In this document: piece by piece, positions 1 to 8,389 of the stretch | Numbering within the stretch: position 1 is the first letter of the stretch | Layout of the letters: every line of letters begins with the position of its first letter | NCBI RefSeq assembly: GCF_030406325.1 | Contig: NZ_JAUEQY010000004.1 | Coordinates: forward strand, 396,736 to 460,735 | Length of the DNA: 64,000 bases | DNA from: Actinomadura sp. DC4 | GTDB taxonomy: Bacteria > Actinomycetota > Actinomycetes > Streptosporangiales > Streptosporangiaceae | Reading direction: 5' to 3' | Program-made: the position numbers and the translations under genes | The notes under the pieces: generated by a model | The model's input: the letters and a program-made list of their open reading frames with translations, nothing else | Told to the model about the DNA's origin: nothing | The model's database searches: none

Positions 1-56
1 ACATCGACGAAGTGGTACGGCTGCTGCAGCCGGCCGGAGAAGAGGAACCAGCGTGA
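1..56 (+). CDS. C-terminus of an upstream gene, cut by the window edge
   Basis: A reading frame open from base 3 ends in TGA at 54-56. It encodes a 17-residue tail (IDEVVRLLQPAGEEEPA). The stop overlaps the GTG start of the dehydrogenase in a GTGA junction, which is typical of translationally coupled genes and makes this tail likely real. The operon context suggests a PTS permease component or sugar-phosphate enzyme, but too little is present to identify it. Confidence 0.4.
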   Translation, partial: IDEVVRLLQPAGEEEPA

Positions 57-1087
57 AGGTCGCCCGTTTCTACTCACCCGGAGACATCCGTGTCGAGGAT
101 GCCCCGGAGCCCTCGCCCGGCCCCGGAGACGTGAAGATCCGGGTGCGCAACTGCTCCACCTGCGGCACGGACGTGAAGATCTCCAAGTTCGGCCACCACC
201 ACATCCGGCCGCCCCGGGTGATGGGACACGAGATCGCCGGGGAGGTGGTCGAGCTCGGCGAGGGCGTGACCGGCTGGCAGCCGGGCGACCGCGTGCAGGT
301 CATCGCGGCCATTCCCGACGGCACGTGCGAGGAGTGCCGGCGCGGCCGGATGACCGTGTGCCCGAACCAGGAGTCGATGGGCTACCACTACGACGGCGGC
401 TTCGCCGAGTACACGATCGTGCCGGCCAAGGTGCTCGCCGTCGACGGCCTCAACCGCGTCCCCGACGGGATCGGCTTCGCCGAGGCCTCGGTGGCCGAGC
501 CGCTCGCGTGCGTGCTCAACGGTCAGGAGCTGGCCCGCATCGGCGAGGGCGACGACGTCGTCATCGTCGGCGCCGGCCCGATCGGCTGCCTGCACGTACG
601 CCTGGCGCGCGCCCGCGGCGCGGCCCGCGTCTTCCTGGCCGACCTGAACCCCGACCGGCTGGCCATGTCCGCCGACCGGGTGGAGCCGGACGCCGCGATC
701 CACGGCGCCGACCTGGTCGACCAGGTCATGAAGCTGACCGACGGACGGGGCGCGGACGCGATCGTGACCGCCGCCGCCTCCGGCGCCGCGCAGGAGTCGG
801 CGCTGCAGATGGCGGCCCGCCAGGGCCGGATCAGCTTCTTCGGCGGGCTGCCGAAGGACAACCCGGTGATCGCCTGCGACTCCAACCTCGTGCACTACCG
901 CGAGCTGACGATCGTGGGCGCCAACGGCTCCAGTCCGCAGCACAACAAGCGGGCGCTCGAGCTCATCGCCTCCGGCGCGGTCCCGGTGTCGGACCTGATC
1001 ACCGAACGCCTGCCGCTGTCCGACGTACTCGACGGCATCGCCATCGTGGCGGCCGGTACCGCGATCAAGGTCACCATCGAACCCTGA
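53..1087 (+). CDS. Zinc-dependent medium-chain polyol/alcohol dehydrogenase
   Basis: This 344-aa protein has the medium-chain dehydrogenase layout: a GroES-like zinc domain followed by a Rossmann fold. The catalytic zinc ligands are visible as the Cys in the CGTD motif and the GHE motif near residues 59-60. The structural-zinc loop reads DGTCEECRRGRMTVC, so the first of the usual four Cys is Asp. The nucleotide loop is GAGPIG near residue 180. Family members oxidise sorbitol, galactitol phosphate, threonine or similar secondary alcohols with NAD. Being followed immediately by HPr and Enzyme I suggests that the substrate is a phosphorylated polyol delivered by a PTS permease just outside the window. 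The GTG start overlaps the upstream stop. Substrate is inferred. Confidence 0.85.
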   Translation: MKVARFYSPGDIRVEDAPEPSPGPGDVKIRVRNCSTCGTDVKISKFGHHHIRPPRVMGHEIAGEVVELGEGVTGWQPGDRVQVIAAIPDGTCEECRRGRMTVCPNQESMGYHYDGGFAEYTIVPAKVLAVDGLNRVPDGIGFAEASVAEPLACVLNGQELARIGEGDDVVIVGAGPIGCLHVRLARARGAARVFLADLNPDRLAMSADRVEPDAAIHGADLVDQVMKLTDGRGADAIVTAAASGAAQESALQMAARQGRISFFGGLPKDNPVIACDSNLVHYRELTIVGANGSSPQHNKRALELIASGAVPVSDLITERLPLSDVLDGIAIVAAGTAIKVTIEP

Positions 1088-1100
1088 TGAGGGAGCAAGC

Positions 1101-1385
1101 ATGTCCGAGCGAACAGTAAAGATCGCCTCTCGTACGGGCCTGCACGCCCGGCCCGCGGCGCTGTTCGTCAAGGCCGCCGCCGACCAGGGCGTTCCGGTGA
1201 AGATCCGGGTCGGCGACGGCAAGCCCGTACCGGCGGCGAGCATGCTCGCCGTGCTGTCGCTGGGCGCGAAACAGGGCACCGAGGTCGTCCTGGAGGCCGA
1301 GGGCCCGGGTTCGGAGGAGGCCCTGGACGCGCTCGCGGAGGTGCTCGCCCGCGATCTGGACGCGGAGGAGTCCAGCGATGCCTGA
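1101..1385 (+). CDS. ptsH: PTS phosphocarrier protein HPr
   Basis: This 94-aa cytosolic protein carries phosphate from Enzyme I to sugar-specific EII proteins. The phospho-accepting His15 lies in TGLHARPAA, the HPr signature. A Ser47 sits in SMLAVLSLG, matching the regulatory-serine region of Gram-positive HPr. Length is normal for the family. A GAGGGAGCA ribosome site precedes ATG 1101, 13 nt after the dehydrogenase. Its end overlaps the Enzyme I start by 8 nt, so ptsH and ptsI are translationally coupled. Finding it inside a substrate-specific operon suggests a dedicated or the only general PTS set of this strain. Confidence 0.95.
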   Translation: MSERTVKIASRTGLHARPAALFVKAAADQGVPVKIRVGDGKPVPAASMLAVLSLGAKQGTEVVLEAEGPGSEEALDALAEVLARDLDAEESSDA

Positions 1386-3030
1386 CGTGCTGCGGGGCAT
1401 CGGGGTCAGCCCCGGCCTCGCGGCCGGCCCCGTCGCGCGGATGAGCCCGCCACCGCCGCTGCCGGACGCGCGCACCGTGACCGATCCCGAGCGGGAGACG
1501 GCCACGGCGGCGCACGCCCTGGAGGCGACCGAGGCACGGCTGCGCGAGCGTGCCGCCGCGGCGGCCGGCGAGGCGCACGACATCCTCGACGCGCAGTCGA
1601 TGATCGCCGGCGACCCCACCCTCCGGGACGGGGTCATCGCCCGGATCAAGGACGGCGCCGACGCCCCGCACGCGCTGCGCGACACCTTCGACGAGCACCG
1701 CCGGACGCTCGAAGGGCTGGGCGGATACCTCGCCGAGCGCGCGGCGGACCTGGACGACATCGCGCACCGCGCGATCGCCGTCGCGCTCGGGCTGCCCATG
1801 CCCGGCGTGCCCGATCCGGGCCACCCGTTCGTGCTGGTCGCCGACGACCTCGCCCCGGCCGACACGGCCACGCTCGACCCGGACCGCGTCCTGGCGCTGG
1901 TCACCGAGCGCGGCGGGCCGACGAGCCACACGGCGATCCTGGCCCGCTCGCTCGGCCTGCCCGCGGTGGTCGGCTGCGCCGGCGCGCTGGACGTCGCCGA
2001 CGAGACGACGGTGACGGTGGACGGCACGACCGGGCAGGTACGCGCCGGCGTGGACGAGGAGGAGGCGGCCGGCGTACGCGAACGGGCGGCGGACGAACGG
2101 GCCCGGCTCGCCGGCGGGTCCGGACCGGGACGGACCTCGGACGGGCACGCGGTCGACCTGATGGTCAACATCGGCTCGGCCGCCGACCTCGCCGGGATGG
2201 ACCTGACCGACGTCGCGGGCGTCGGGCTGTTCCGTACCGAGTTCCTCTTCCTGGACCGCCACGACGCGCCCGGCCTGGAGGAGCAGGTCGCCGCCTACTC
2301 CGAGGCGTTCCGCTTCTTCTCGGCCGGCACGATCGTCGTACGCACCCTGGACGCCGGGGCGGACAAGCCGCTGCAGTTCCTCGGCCTGCCCGACGAGCCC
2401 AACCCGGCGCTCGGCGTACGCGGTCTGCGGGTGGCGCGCGACCGCCCGGAGATTCTCGACACCCAGCTCGAGGCGATCGCGCTGGCCTCGGCCAACACCA
2501 GCGCCGACGTGTGGGTGATGGCGCCGATGGTCTCGACGCAGCCGGAGGCGGACGCGTTCGCCGCGCGGGTACGCCACCACGGCCTGCCGACGGCCGGGGT
2601 GATGATCGAGGTACCGGCCGCGGCGCTGCGCGCCCGGAGGTTCCTCGATGTCGTGGACTTCCTCAGCATCGGCACCAACGACCTGAGCCAGTACACGCTC
2701 GCCGCCGACCGGCAGACCGGCGACCTCGCGGACCTGCTCGACCCCTGGCAGCCCGCGCTGCTCGAACTGATCAAGGGCTGCGCGGCGGCCGGACAGGACG
2801 CCGGCAAGTCGGTCGGCATCTGCGGCGAGGCGGCGGCCGACCCGCTGCTCGCCCCCGTACTGGCCGGGCTCGGCATCACCAAGCTGTCGATGAGCCCGCG
2901 CGGCCTGCCGGCCGTGCGCGCGAGCCTCGCCGGGTACACGCTCGCCGAGTGCGAGCGCCTGGCCGCCGTCGCGCTGGACACCGGCGACGCGGCCGAGGCT
3001 CGTGCCGCGGTGATCGACGCGACCTCCTGA
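1378..3030 (+). CDS. ptsI: PTS Enzyme I (phosphoenolpyruvate-protein phosphotransferase)
   Basis: This 550-aa protein starts the PTS cascade by autophosphorylation from PEP and passes phosphate to HPr His15. The phospho-histidine is His184 in GGPTSHTAILAR. The C-terminal PEP-binding TIM barrel shows GLFRTEFLFLDR, the MIEVPAAAL helix, FLSIGTNDLSQYTLAADR and the catalytic Cys in GICGEAAADP near residue 480. All expected residues are present and length is close to the usual 570. It is the last gene before a strong hairpin terminator. Together with HPr and the dehydrogenase it forms a polyol-PTS operon probably repressed by the facing DeoR gene. Confidence 0.95.
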   Translation: MPDVLRGIGVSPGLAAGPVARMSPPPPLPDARTVTDPERETATAAHALEATEARLRERAAAAAGEAHDILDAQSMIAGDPTLRDGVIARIKDGADAPHALRDTFDEHRRTLEGLGGYLAERAADLDDIAHRAIAVALGLPMPGVPDPGHPFVLVADDLAPADTATLDPDRVLALVTERGGPTSHTAILARSLGLPAVVGCAGALDVADETTVTVDGTTGQVRAGVDEEEAAGVRERAADERARLAGGSGPGRTSDGHAVDLMVNIGSAADLAGMDLTDVAGVGLFRTEFLFLDRHDAPGLEEQVAAYSEAFRFFSAGTIVVRTLDAGADKPLQFLGLPDEPNPALGVRGLRVARDRPEILDTQLEAIALASANTSADVWVMAPMVSTQPEADAFAARVRHHGLPTAGVMIEVPAAALRARRFLDVVDFLSIGTNDLSQYTLAADRQTGDLADLLDPWQPALLELIKGCAAAGQDAGKSVGICGEAAADPLLAPVLAGLGITKLSMSPRGLPAVRASLAGYTLAECERLAAVALDTGDAAEARAAVIDATS

Positions 3031-3043
3031 CCGCACCGGTCCG

Positions 3044-3074
3044 GATGCCCCTCTGCGCGCGGCAGGGGGGCATC
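3044..3074 (+). terminator. Factor-independent-type hairpin after ptsI
   Basis: GATGCCCCTCTGC (3044-3056) pairs over 13 bp, with one T-G wobble, with 3062-3074 around a 5-nt loop. No U-tract follows, as is common in actinobacteria. The remaining gap to 3356 is unusually AT-rich around 3079-3160 but holds no gene I recognise. Confidence 0.75.
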
Positions 3075-3356
3075 CGCCGATATGAAACTGCGTTAGGCGC
3101 CCCTTAAGGAGCAGATAATAAACGCCCGCGCAATTCTCGGTATAACTGATTCATGCGATTAGGAGCGGCTCTGAACGGGCCGTGAACATCGGTCCACCTG
3201 GCCGGACGGGCCCGCACACCCTGTCCGGCGATCCACGGAGTCGGTTCGTTGACCGCACTCCGACCGCAGCGGTCTCCCCTTGGCTCCGCCCGCCGGGGGG
3301 AGGCCGCTGCACCTTTTCTCGTGGTAATTATCGAAGGGAGGTCCACCGTGTCGCCG

Positions 3357-4118
3357 TCAGACGCGTACGACCTCGGGGCCTGCCGCGGCGAGGTCCGCCG
3401 CGAGGCCGCTGTCGAGCCCGCTGTCGGTGATCAGCACGCTGATCTCCGACAGCGACGCGAACTTGGCAAGGTAGTCATTGCCGACCTTGGTGTGGTCGAC
3501 GAGGAGCACGGTCCGCTGCGCGGCGCCGATCATCGACTGCTTCATCGCGGCCTCGGCCGGGTCGGGGGTGGTCAGGCCGACCTCGGCGGAGATGCCGTTC
3601 GTCGCCATGAACGCGACGTCGACCCGCATCCGGGAGAGCGGCTGCATCGCCCAGTCGTCGACGGTGGCGAGCGTGCGCCCGCGCACCCGGCCGCCCAGCA
3701 TGATCACGTTGAGGTTGGACCGCGTGGCCAGGATGGTCGCCAGCGGCGGAGAGTTGACGATCACCGTCAGCTCGCGGTCGCTCGGCAGGACCTGAACCAG
3801 GCGCCCGGTCGTCGAACCCGCGTCGATGATGATCGAACCGTCGGCGGGAAGCTCGGCCAGGGCCGCCTTGGCGATGCGCTCCTTCTCGGCGGTCATCACG
3901 GCGTCGCGGGCGGCCAGGGCCGGCTCGAAACCGAGCCGCTCCACCGGGATGGCCCCGCCGTGGACGCGACGTAGAGTGCCCGCGCGCTCGAGGACGGTGA
4001 GGTCCCGGCGGATCGTCTCCATCGTGACCCCGAAGTCCTCGGCGAGCGTCACGACGTCGACCCGGCCCGCGTCGCGCGTGCGCCGGAGGATCTCCTGCTG
4101 TCTCTCCTCGGCGTACAT
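3357..4118 (-). CDS. DeoR/GlpR-family transcriptional regulator
   Basis: This 253-aa regulator has an N-terminal winged helix-turn-helix (VVTLAEDFGVTMETIRRDL) and a C-terminal DeoR sensor domain that normally binds a sugar phosphate. The ATG at 4118 (MYAEERQQ) is preferred over the upstream GTG at 4133 because DeoR proteins typically begin with this motif. The gene points toward the PTS operon and ends 326 bp after ptsI. Its upstream DNA is rich in tandem GTTT units on the + strand, resembling DeoR-family operators. It probably represses the PTS and polyol genes and itself until the phosphorylated substrate appears. That role is inferred from position. Confidence 0.88.
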   Translation of the reverse strand: MYAEERQQEILRRTRDAGRVDVVTLAEDFGVTMETIRRDLTVLERAGTLRRVHGGAIPVERLGFEPALAARDAVMTAEKERIAKAALAELPADGSIIIDAGSTTGRLVQVLPSDRELTVIVNSPPLATILATRSNLNVIMLGGRVRGRTLATVDDWAMQPLSRMRVDVAFMATNGISAEVGLTTPDPAEAAMKQSMIGAAQRTVLLVDHTKVGNDYLAKFASLSEISVLITDSGLDSGLAADLAAAGPEVVRV

Positions 4119-4120
4119 AT

Positions 4121-4164
4121 GTTGTTTGACCACCGATTTCAGCGTTGTTTTGTTTCTGTTTATC
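4121..4164 (-). promoter_or_regulatory. Candidate DeoR operator with repeated AAACA-type units
   Basis: On the minus strand the region just upstream of the regulator start has repeated A-rich, C-interrupted units such as AAACAGAAACAAAACAA, with another AAACAA at the start codon. DeoR-family regulators often bind direct repeats of this kind. Autoregulation is inferred. Confidence 0.45.
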
Positions 4165-4255
4165 GCTCTGCTTTGTGACCAGTCAAGAGGCGGAGCGGTG
4201 TTGGAGTAGGAGTCCAGCGGCCGTCAGAGGGCCCGACGACTTCCCCCGGCGGGTG

Positions 4256-4313
4256 TTGACAGAGCTTGACCGTCCCATTACCGTCAGGTCTATTGAAAGG
4301 AAGGTTTCTTAAT
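4256..4313 (+). promoter_or_regulatory. Promoter and AT-rich element ahead of the hydrolase cluster
   Basis: TTGACA at 4256-4261 and TACCGT at 4279-4284, spaced 17 nt, form a good sigma-70-type promoter. Seven nucleotides on lies the AT-rich element TGAAAGGAAGGTTTCTTAA, which stands out against the GC-rich flanks. Similar GAAAG/TTTC elements are known to me upstream of secreted carbohydrase genes in actinobacteria. A 680-nt stretch then separates it from the GH30 start, which is unusually long. Confidence 0.5.
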
Positions 4314-4321
4314 TAATAGGC

Positions 4322-4995
4322 CTCGGGGGATGCCGATTCAGCACGTCCATCCCGCCGGAAGGGGGCCAGCCGCCATGCCGCACCACAGCACCGGGCACGA
4401 CGCGATCACCATGGCCGGACACCCCTGCGGCGATGTCCGGGAGCCGGCCTCCGCTACGCCTGAACCGCAGTTCGGCGTTCGCGCGGACGCGGGTCCGGCC
4501 CGGCCGGTACGGATCCCCGAACCGGACCTCCGGATCGGCCACACGGACCTCCTCCCGACGCCCGAGCCCCCCTCGCGAACGCCCGCGCCCGCCAGCGCGG
4601 GGCCGGACGAGGGCGACCCGGCCGGTGGAGACGCCGAACCCGCAGGACGCCGGGGCCATGACACGGCCCCGGTGAGACTCCGTCGTACGGAGCCGCCCCC
4701 GTCGCGTGCCGACGCGCCCGCCAGCGCGTCGCCCGGCGACGGCGGTCACGCGGCGACTCGACCGTCCGGGCGCGGCGTGCCACGGCTCGGCACATTCACC
4801 TGTTCTTTCACCGTGGCGTTCTTCCGGCGGGTGGGCCGGCGGACGGCGCGGTGGCGCGAGATCGGCTCGCGGCCCTCACCCGGCACCGCCGGCGAGGGTT
4901 TCCGTCACGCCCGCGCGCCCCCGGCGCGTACACCCGCCTGCCGCCAACAGGCACCTGACTCCTCCGCCCCCTGACCACTGGAGCCGAGCCCTCCC
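4322..4995 (+). other. Long GC-rich leader or unproven gene between promoter and GH30
   Basis: About 670 nt without a recognisable gene. A frame from ATG 4330 to TGA 4974 stays open for 214 codons, starts 10 nt after the AT-rich element and is preceded by a run of G. Its product would be proline/alanine/arginine-rich and disordered, with no signal peptide or domain. Other frames are open too, so openness alone is weak evidence. It could be a real low-complexity protein, a decayed exoenzyme or an untranslated leader. Confidence 0.3.
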
Positions 4996-6891
4996 ATGTC
5001 CAGGAAAGTCCGCCGCGCCGGCCGCAGGCCCGCCCGGCTGTTCGCCACCTCCGCATTCCTCGCTCTCGTCGCCTCCCTCCTCACCGGCGCCGGCGCGGCG
5101 TCGTCCGCGCACGCCGCAGGGGAGAGCGTCAACGTCTGGCTGACCACCACCGACGACTCCGGTGGCCGTCACGTCACCCGCGGGCTGCAGCAGCAGACGC
5201 CGATCGCCTTCGGGAACGGCGGCAGCGGCGCGCAGAACATCACCGTCAACGAGAACACCCGCTACCAGCAGTTCACCGGCGCCGGCGCGTCGTTCACCGA
5301 CACCGCCGCGTGGCTGATGAACAGCAGCGGCGCGCTCAGCTCGACCACGCGTACCCAGGTCATGCAGAAGCTGTTCGACCCGAGCAGCGGCATCGGCCTG
5401 GACTTCCTCCGCAACCCGATGGGCGCGTCGGACCTCGCGCGGAGCAACTACTCCTACGACGACATGCCGGCCGGCCAGACCGACGCGAGCCTGAGCCACT
5501 TCTCCATCTCCCACGACCTGGCCGACGTACTGCCGCTGACCAAGCAGGCCCGGCAGCTCAACCCGTCGCTCAAGGTCATGGGCACGCCGTGGAGCGCCCC
5601 GGCCTGGATGAAGGACAACGACACCTTCAACCAGCCCGGCTGGCTGGAGTCGCAGTACTACGCCGCGTACGCCCAGTACTTCGTGAAGTACATCCAGGCC
5701 TACCAGGCGCAGGGCGTGCCGATCGACTTCGTCTCGGCGCAGAACGAGCCGACCTGCTGCGGCGGTTATCCGTCGATGAGCTGGAACGGTTCCGGCCTCG
5801 ACTACTTCACCAAGACCAACCTGCTGCCGGCCTTCCACGCGGCCGGCCTGTCCACCAAGGTCCTCGCCCTGGACTGGAACTGGGACACGTACGCGAGCTA
5901 CGGCGCGCCGCAGGTGGACGACACCGCCATCCGGGGCGACGCGAACTTCGGCGGGATCGCGTGGCACGGCTACGGCGGCAACGTGAGCCAGCAGACCACG
6001 ACGCACAACCAGTACCCGAACCTGGACGCCTACGACACCGAGCACTCCGGCGGCACCTGGATCGGGAACCAGCAGCAGGAGGACATGCACAACATCATCG
6101 ACTACACCCGCAACTGGGGTAAGAGCGTCGTGAAGTGGTCGCTCGCCGTGGACCAGAACATGGGCCCGCACAACGGCGGCTGCGGCACCTGCACCGGACT
6201 GATCACCGTGCACAACGGTGACAGCCGCAGCGGGCAGGTCGACTACACGGTCGAGTACTACGACATGGGCCATCTGACGAAGTTCGTCAAGCCCGGCGCT
6301 TACCGCATCGACTCCACCGCGAACTCCTCCGTGCCCAACGTCGCCTGGCGCAACCCGGACGGCTCGAAGGCACTGGTCGCCTACAACGACACCGGCTCGG
6401 CCCAGTCCGTCAAGGTCAACTGGGGCGGCCAGTCGTTCACCTACTCGCTGCCCGCCAAGACCACCGCGACGTTCACCTGGAGCGGTACCCAGGGTGGCGG
6501 GGGTACCGGCGGCACCGGCCAGATCACCGGCCTCGACGGAAAGTGCGTCGACGTCAACGCGGCCAGCAGCGCCAACGGTGCCGCCGTCCAGCTCTATGAC
6601 TGCAACGGGTCCGCCGCCCAGCAGTGGACCGTGGGCACCGACGGCACGATCCGGGCGCTCGGCAAGTGCATGGACCTGACCTCAGCCGGTACCGCCAACG
6701 GCACCCAGGCCCAGCTGTACGACTGCAACGGCAGCGGCGCCCAGCAGTGGACCAAGGGCACGTCGAGTTCGCTCGTCAATCCCGCGTCGGGCAAGTGCCT
6801 GGACGCGACCGGTCCCAGCTCGGCCAACGGCACCCGGCTGCAGATCTGGACCTGCACCGGCGCCACCAACCAGCAGTGGACCACTCCGTAA
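4996..6891 (+). CDS. Secreted GH30 glycosidase (beta-1,6-glucanase-like) with C-terminal ricin lectin
   Basis: This 631-aa exoenzyme begins with a signal peptide (basic start, hydrophobic stretch, AHAAG cleavage region near residue 41). A GH30 catalytic domain of about 450 residues follows. GTPWSAPAWMK matches the family core. The acid/base is Glu251 in SAQNEP and the likely nucleophile is Glu349 in YDTEHSGG. A Gly/Thr linker leads to a ricin-type beta-trefoil from about residue 510 with QQW repeats. GH30 includes glucosylceramidases and beta-1,6-glucanases. The neighbouring chitinase and beta-1,3-glucanase favour beta-1,6-glucan of fungal walls. It is first of three co-oriented exoenzyme genes. 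Family is clear; exact substrate is inferred. Confidence 0.85.
   Translation: MSRKVRRAGRRPARLFATSAFLALVASLLTGAGAASSAHAAGESVNVWLTTTDDSGGRHVTRGLQQQTPIAFGNGGSGAQNITVNENTRYQQFTGAGASFTDTAAWLMNSSGALSSTTRTQVMQKLFDPSSGIGLDFLRNPMGASDLARSNYSYDDMPAGQTDASLSHFSISHDLADVLPLTKQARQLNPSLKVMGTPWSAPAWMKDNDTFNQPGWLESQYYAAYAQYFVKYIQAYQAQGVPIDFVSAQNEPTCCGGYPSMSWNGSGLDYFTKTNLLPAFHAAGLSTKVLALDWNWDTYASYGAPQVDDTAIRGDANFGGIAWHGYGGNVSQQTTTHNQYPNLDAYDTEHSGGTWIGNQQQEDMHNIIDYTRNWGKSVVKWSLAVDQNMGPHNGGCGTCTGLITVHNGDSRSGQVDYTVEYYDMGHLTKFVKPGAYRIDSTANSSVPNVAWRNPDGSKALVAYNDTGSAQSVKVNWGGQSFTYSLPAKTTATFTWSGTQGGGGTGGTGQITGLDGKCVDVNAASSANGAAVQLYDCNGSAAQQWTVGTDGTIRALGKCMDLTSAGTANGTQAQLYDCNGSGAQQWTKGTSSSLVNPASGKCLDATGPSSANGTRLQIWTCTGATNQQWTTP
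6524..6888 (+). repeat. Ricin-type lectin module, copy 1
   Basis: Coding repeat shared by the three hydrolase genes. A 49-nt segment at 6587-6635 is identical in the other two copies (8065-8113 and 9351-9399), including synonymous sites. Confidence 0.85.
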
Positions 6892-6923
6892 GTCACCTTT
6901 TCCTCACCGCCAGGAGGATCTTC

Positions 6924-8372
6924 ATGTCACGACCTAGGTTCGCCATGCTCCGACGGAGGGTGGCGCGTCTCGCGGCACTCGCCGCGGTGCTCCTCGCCGC
7001 CGTCGGAGCGCTCGTCGGTACGGGGACGGCGGCGCACGCCGCCGTCAACCCCGGCCCGGGCTTCCCGGCGCACTTCGCCGCCCCGTACGTCGAGACGTGG
7101 GGCTCGACCTCGGCCATGGCCAACGCGCAGTCGGCCACCGGGCTGAAGTACTACACGCTCGCCTTCGTCATCGGTGGCGGAGGCTGCAACGCCACCTGGA
7201 ACGGCGACACCTCCATCGACAACAGCGGGTGGCAGACCGCGATCAACAACCTGCGGGCCTCCGGCGGCGACGTCCTCGTCTCCTTCGGCGGCGCGTCGGG
7301 CACCGAGCTCGGCCAGGCGTGCAGCTCGGTCTCCACGCTGCAGGCGCAATACAAGCGGGTGATCGACACGCTCAACCTGACCCGCATCGACCTCGACATC
7401 GAGGGCTCGGCGCTCAATGACACCGCCGCCAACGACCGGCGGAACCAGGCGCTCGCCGCGCTCCAGTCGCAGTACGCGGCGGCCGGCAAGAAGCTGGCCG
7501 TCGACTACACGCTGCCGGTCGACCCGACCGGGCTGTTGTCCAACTCGCTCAGCCTGCTGAACAACGCCAAGAGCCGCGGCGTGGACGTCAGCCTCGTGAA
7601 CATCATGACGATGGACTACGGCTCGCCGATGGACATGGGCCAGGCCGCGGTCAACGCCGCCACGGCGCTGCACGGCCAGCTCGGGCAGATCTGGAACACC
7701 AAGACCTCCGACCAGCTCTGGGCCATGGAGGGCAACACCCCGATGATCGGGGTCAACGACACCACCAGTGAGATCTTCACCACCGGGAACGCCACGACGC
7801 TGGAGAGCTTCGCGGCGAGCCACGGCATCCAGCTGCTGGCGTTCTGGGCCCTCGGCCGCGACAAGGCGTGCGCGACCAACGGCCAGCTCTCGGACACGTG
7901 CAGCGGCACCCCGCAGAGCGCGTACCAGTTCTCCCGCACCTTCAACGGCATCACCGGCGGCGGTGGCGGCGGTGGCGGGGGCGGCGGCACCGGTGGCGCG
8001 ATCACCGGGTACGGCGGCAAGTGCGTCGACGTCAACGCCGCGAGCACGGCGAACGGCACGGCCATCCAGCTCTATGACTGCAACGGGTCCGCCGCCCAGC
8101 AGTGGACCGTGGGCACCGACGGCTCGATCAAGGCTCTGGGCAAGTGCCTGGACCTGACCGCGGCCGGTACCGCCAACGGCACCCAGGCGCAGCTGTACGA
8201 CTGCAACGGCACCGGCGCGCAGAAATGGCAGTCCGGCTCGAACAAGACGCTGGTCAACCCGGCATCGGGCAAGTGCCTGGACGCGACCGGCCCGAGCTCG
8301 GCCAACGGCACCCGGCTGCAGATCTGGACCTGCGCCGGAAGCGCCAACCAGCAGTGGACCCTTCCCTCCTGA
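6924..8372 (+). CDS. Secreted GH18 chitinase with C-terminal ricin lectin
   Basis: This 482-aa protein starts at ATG 6924 behind a strong AGGAGGATC ribosome site. A signal peptide (hydrophobic core, TAAHAA cleavage) leads to a GH18 barrel. The catalytic motif reads RIDLDIEG with Glu160 as the proton donor; the first Asp of the usual DxxDxDxE is Thr, as in some GH18 subgroups. A run of about 11 glycines links to a ricin-type beta-trefoil near residues 357-482. GH18 enzymes cleave beta-1,4-GlcNAc in chitin by substrate-assisted catalysis. The gene lies 32 nt after GH30 and 17 nt before GH16, so all three are probably one transcript. Endo versus exo mode cannot be read here. Confidence 0.9.
   Translation: MSRPRFAMLRRRVARLAALAAVLLAAVGALVGTGTAAHAAVNPGPGFPAHFAAPYVETWGSTSAMANAQSATGLKYYTLAFVIGGGGCNATWNGDTSIDNSGWQTAINNLRASGGDVLVSFGGASGTELGQACSSVSTLQAQYKRVIDTLNLTRIDLDIEGSALNDTAANDRRNQALAALQSQYAAAGKKLAVDYTLPVDPTGLLSNSLSLLNNAKSRGVDVSLVNIMTMDYGSPMDMGQAAVNAATALHGQLGQIWNTKTSDQLWAMEGNTPMIGVNDTTSEIFTTGNATTLESFAASHGIQLLAFWALGRDKACATNGQLSDTCSGTPQSAYQFSRTFNGITGGGGGGGGGGGTGGAITGYGGKCVDVNAASTANGTAIQLYDCNGSAAQQWTVGTDGSIKALGKCLDLTAAGTANGTQAQLYDCNGTGAQKWQSGSNKTLVNPASGKCLDATGPSSANGTRLQIWTCAGSANQQWTLPS
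7997..8367 (+). repeat. Ricin-type lectin module, copy 2
   Basis: Second copy of the shared lectin-coding repeat. It is closest to copy 3, with AACGGCAC(C/G)GGCGCGCAGAA in the second subdomain of both, and contains the 49-nt identical segment at 8065-8113. Confidence 0.85.
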
Positions 8373-8389
8373 CGAAGCGAGACAACGAG

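Noticed and set aside
3104..3346. Short minus-strand frame after ptsI
   Set aside because: No family, ribosome site or codon bias; it covers an AT-rich gap beyond the terminator.
4171..4190. DasR-type operator near the chitinase cluster
   Set aside because: Only a half-site (GACCAGT) is present and the position fits the DeoR gene better.
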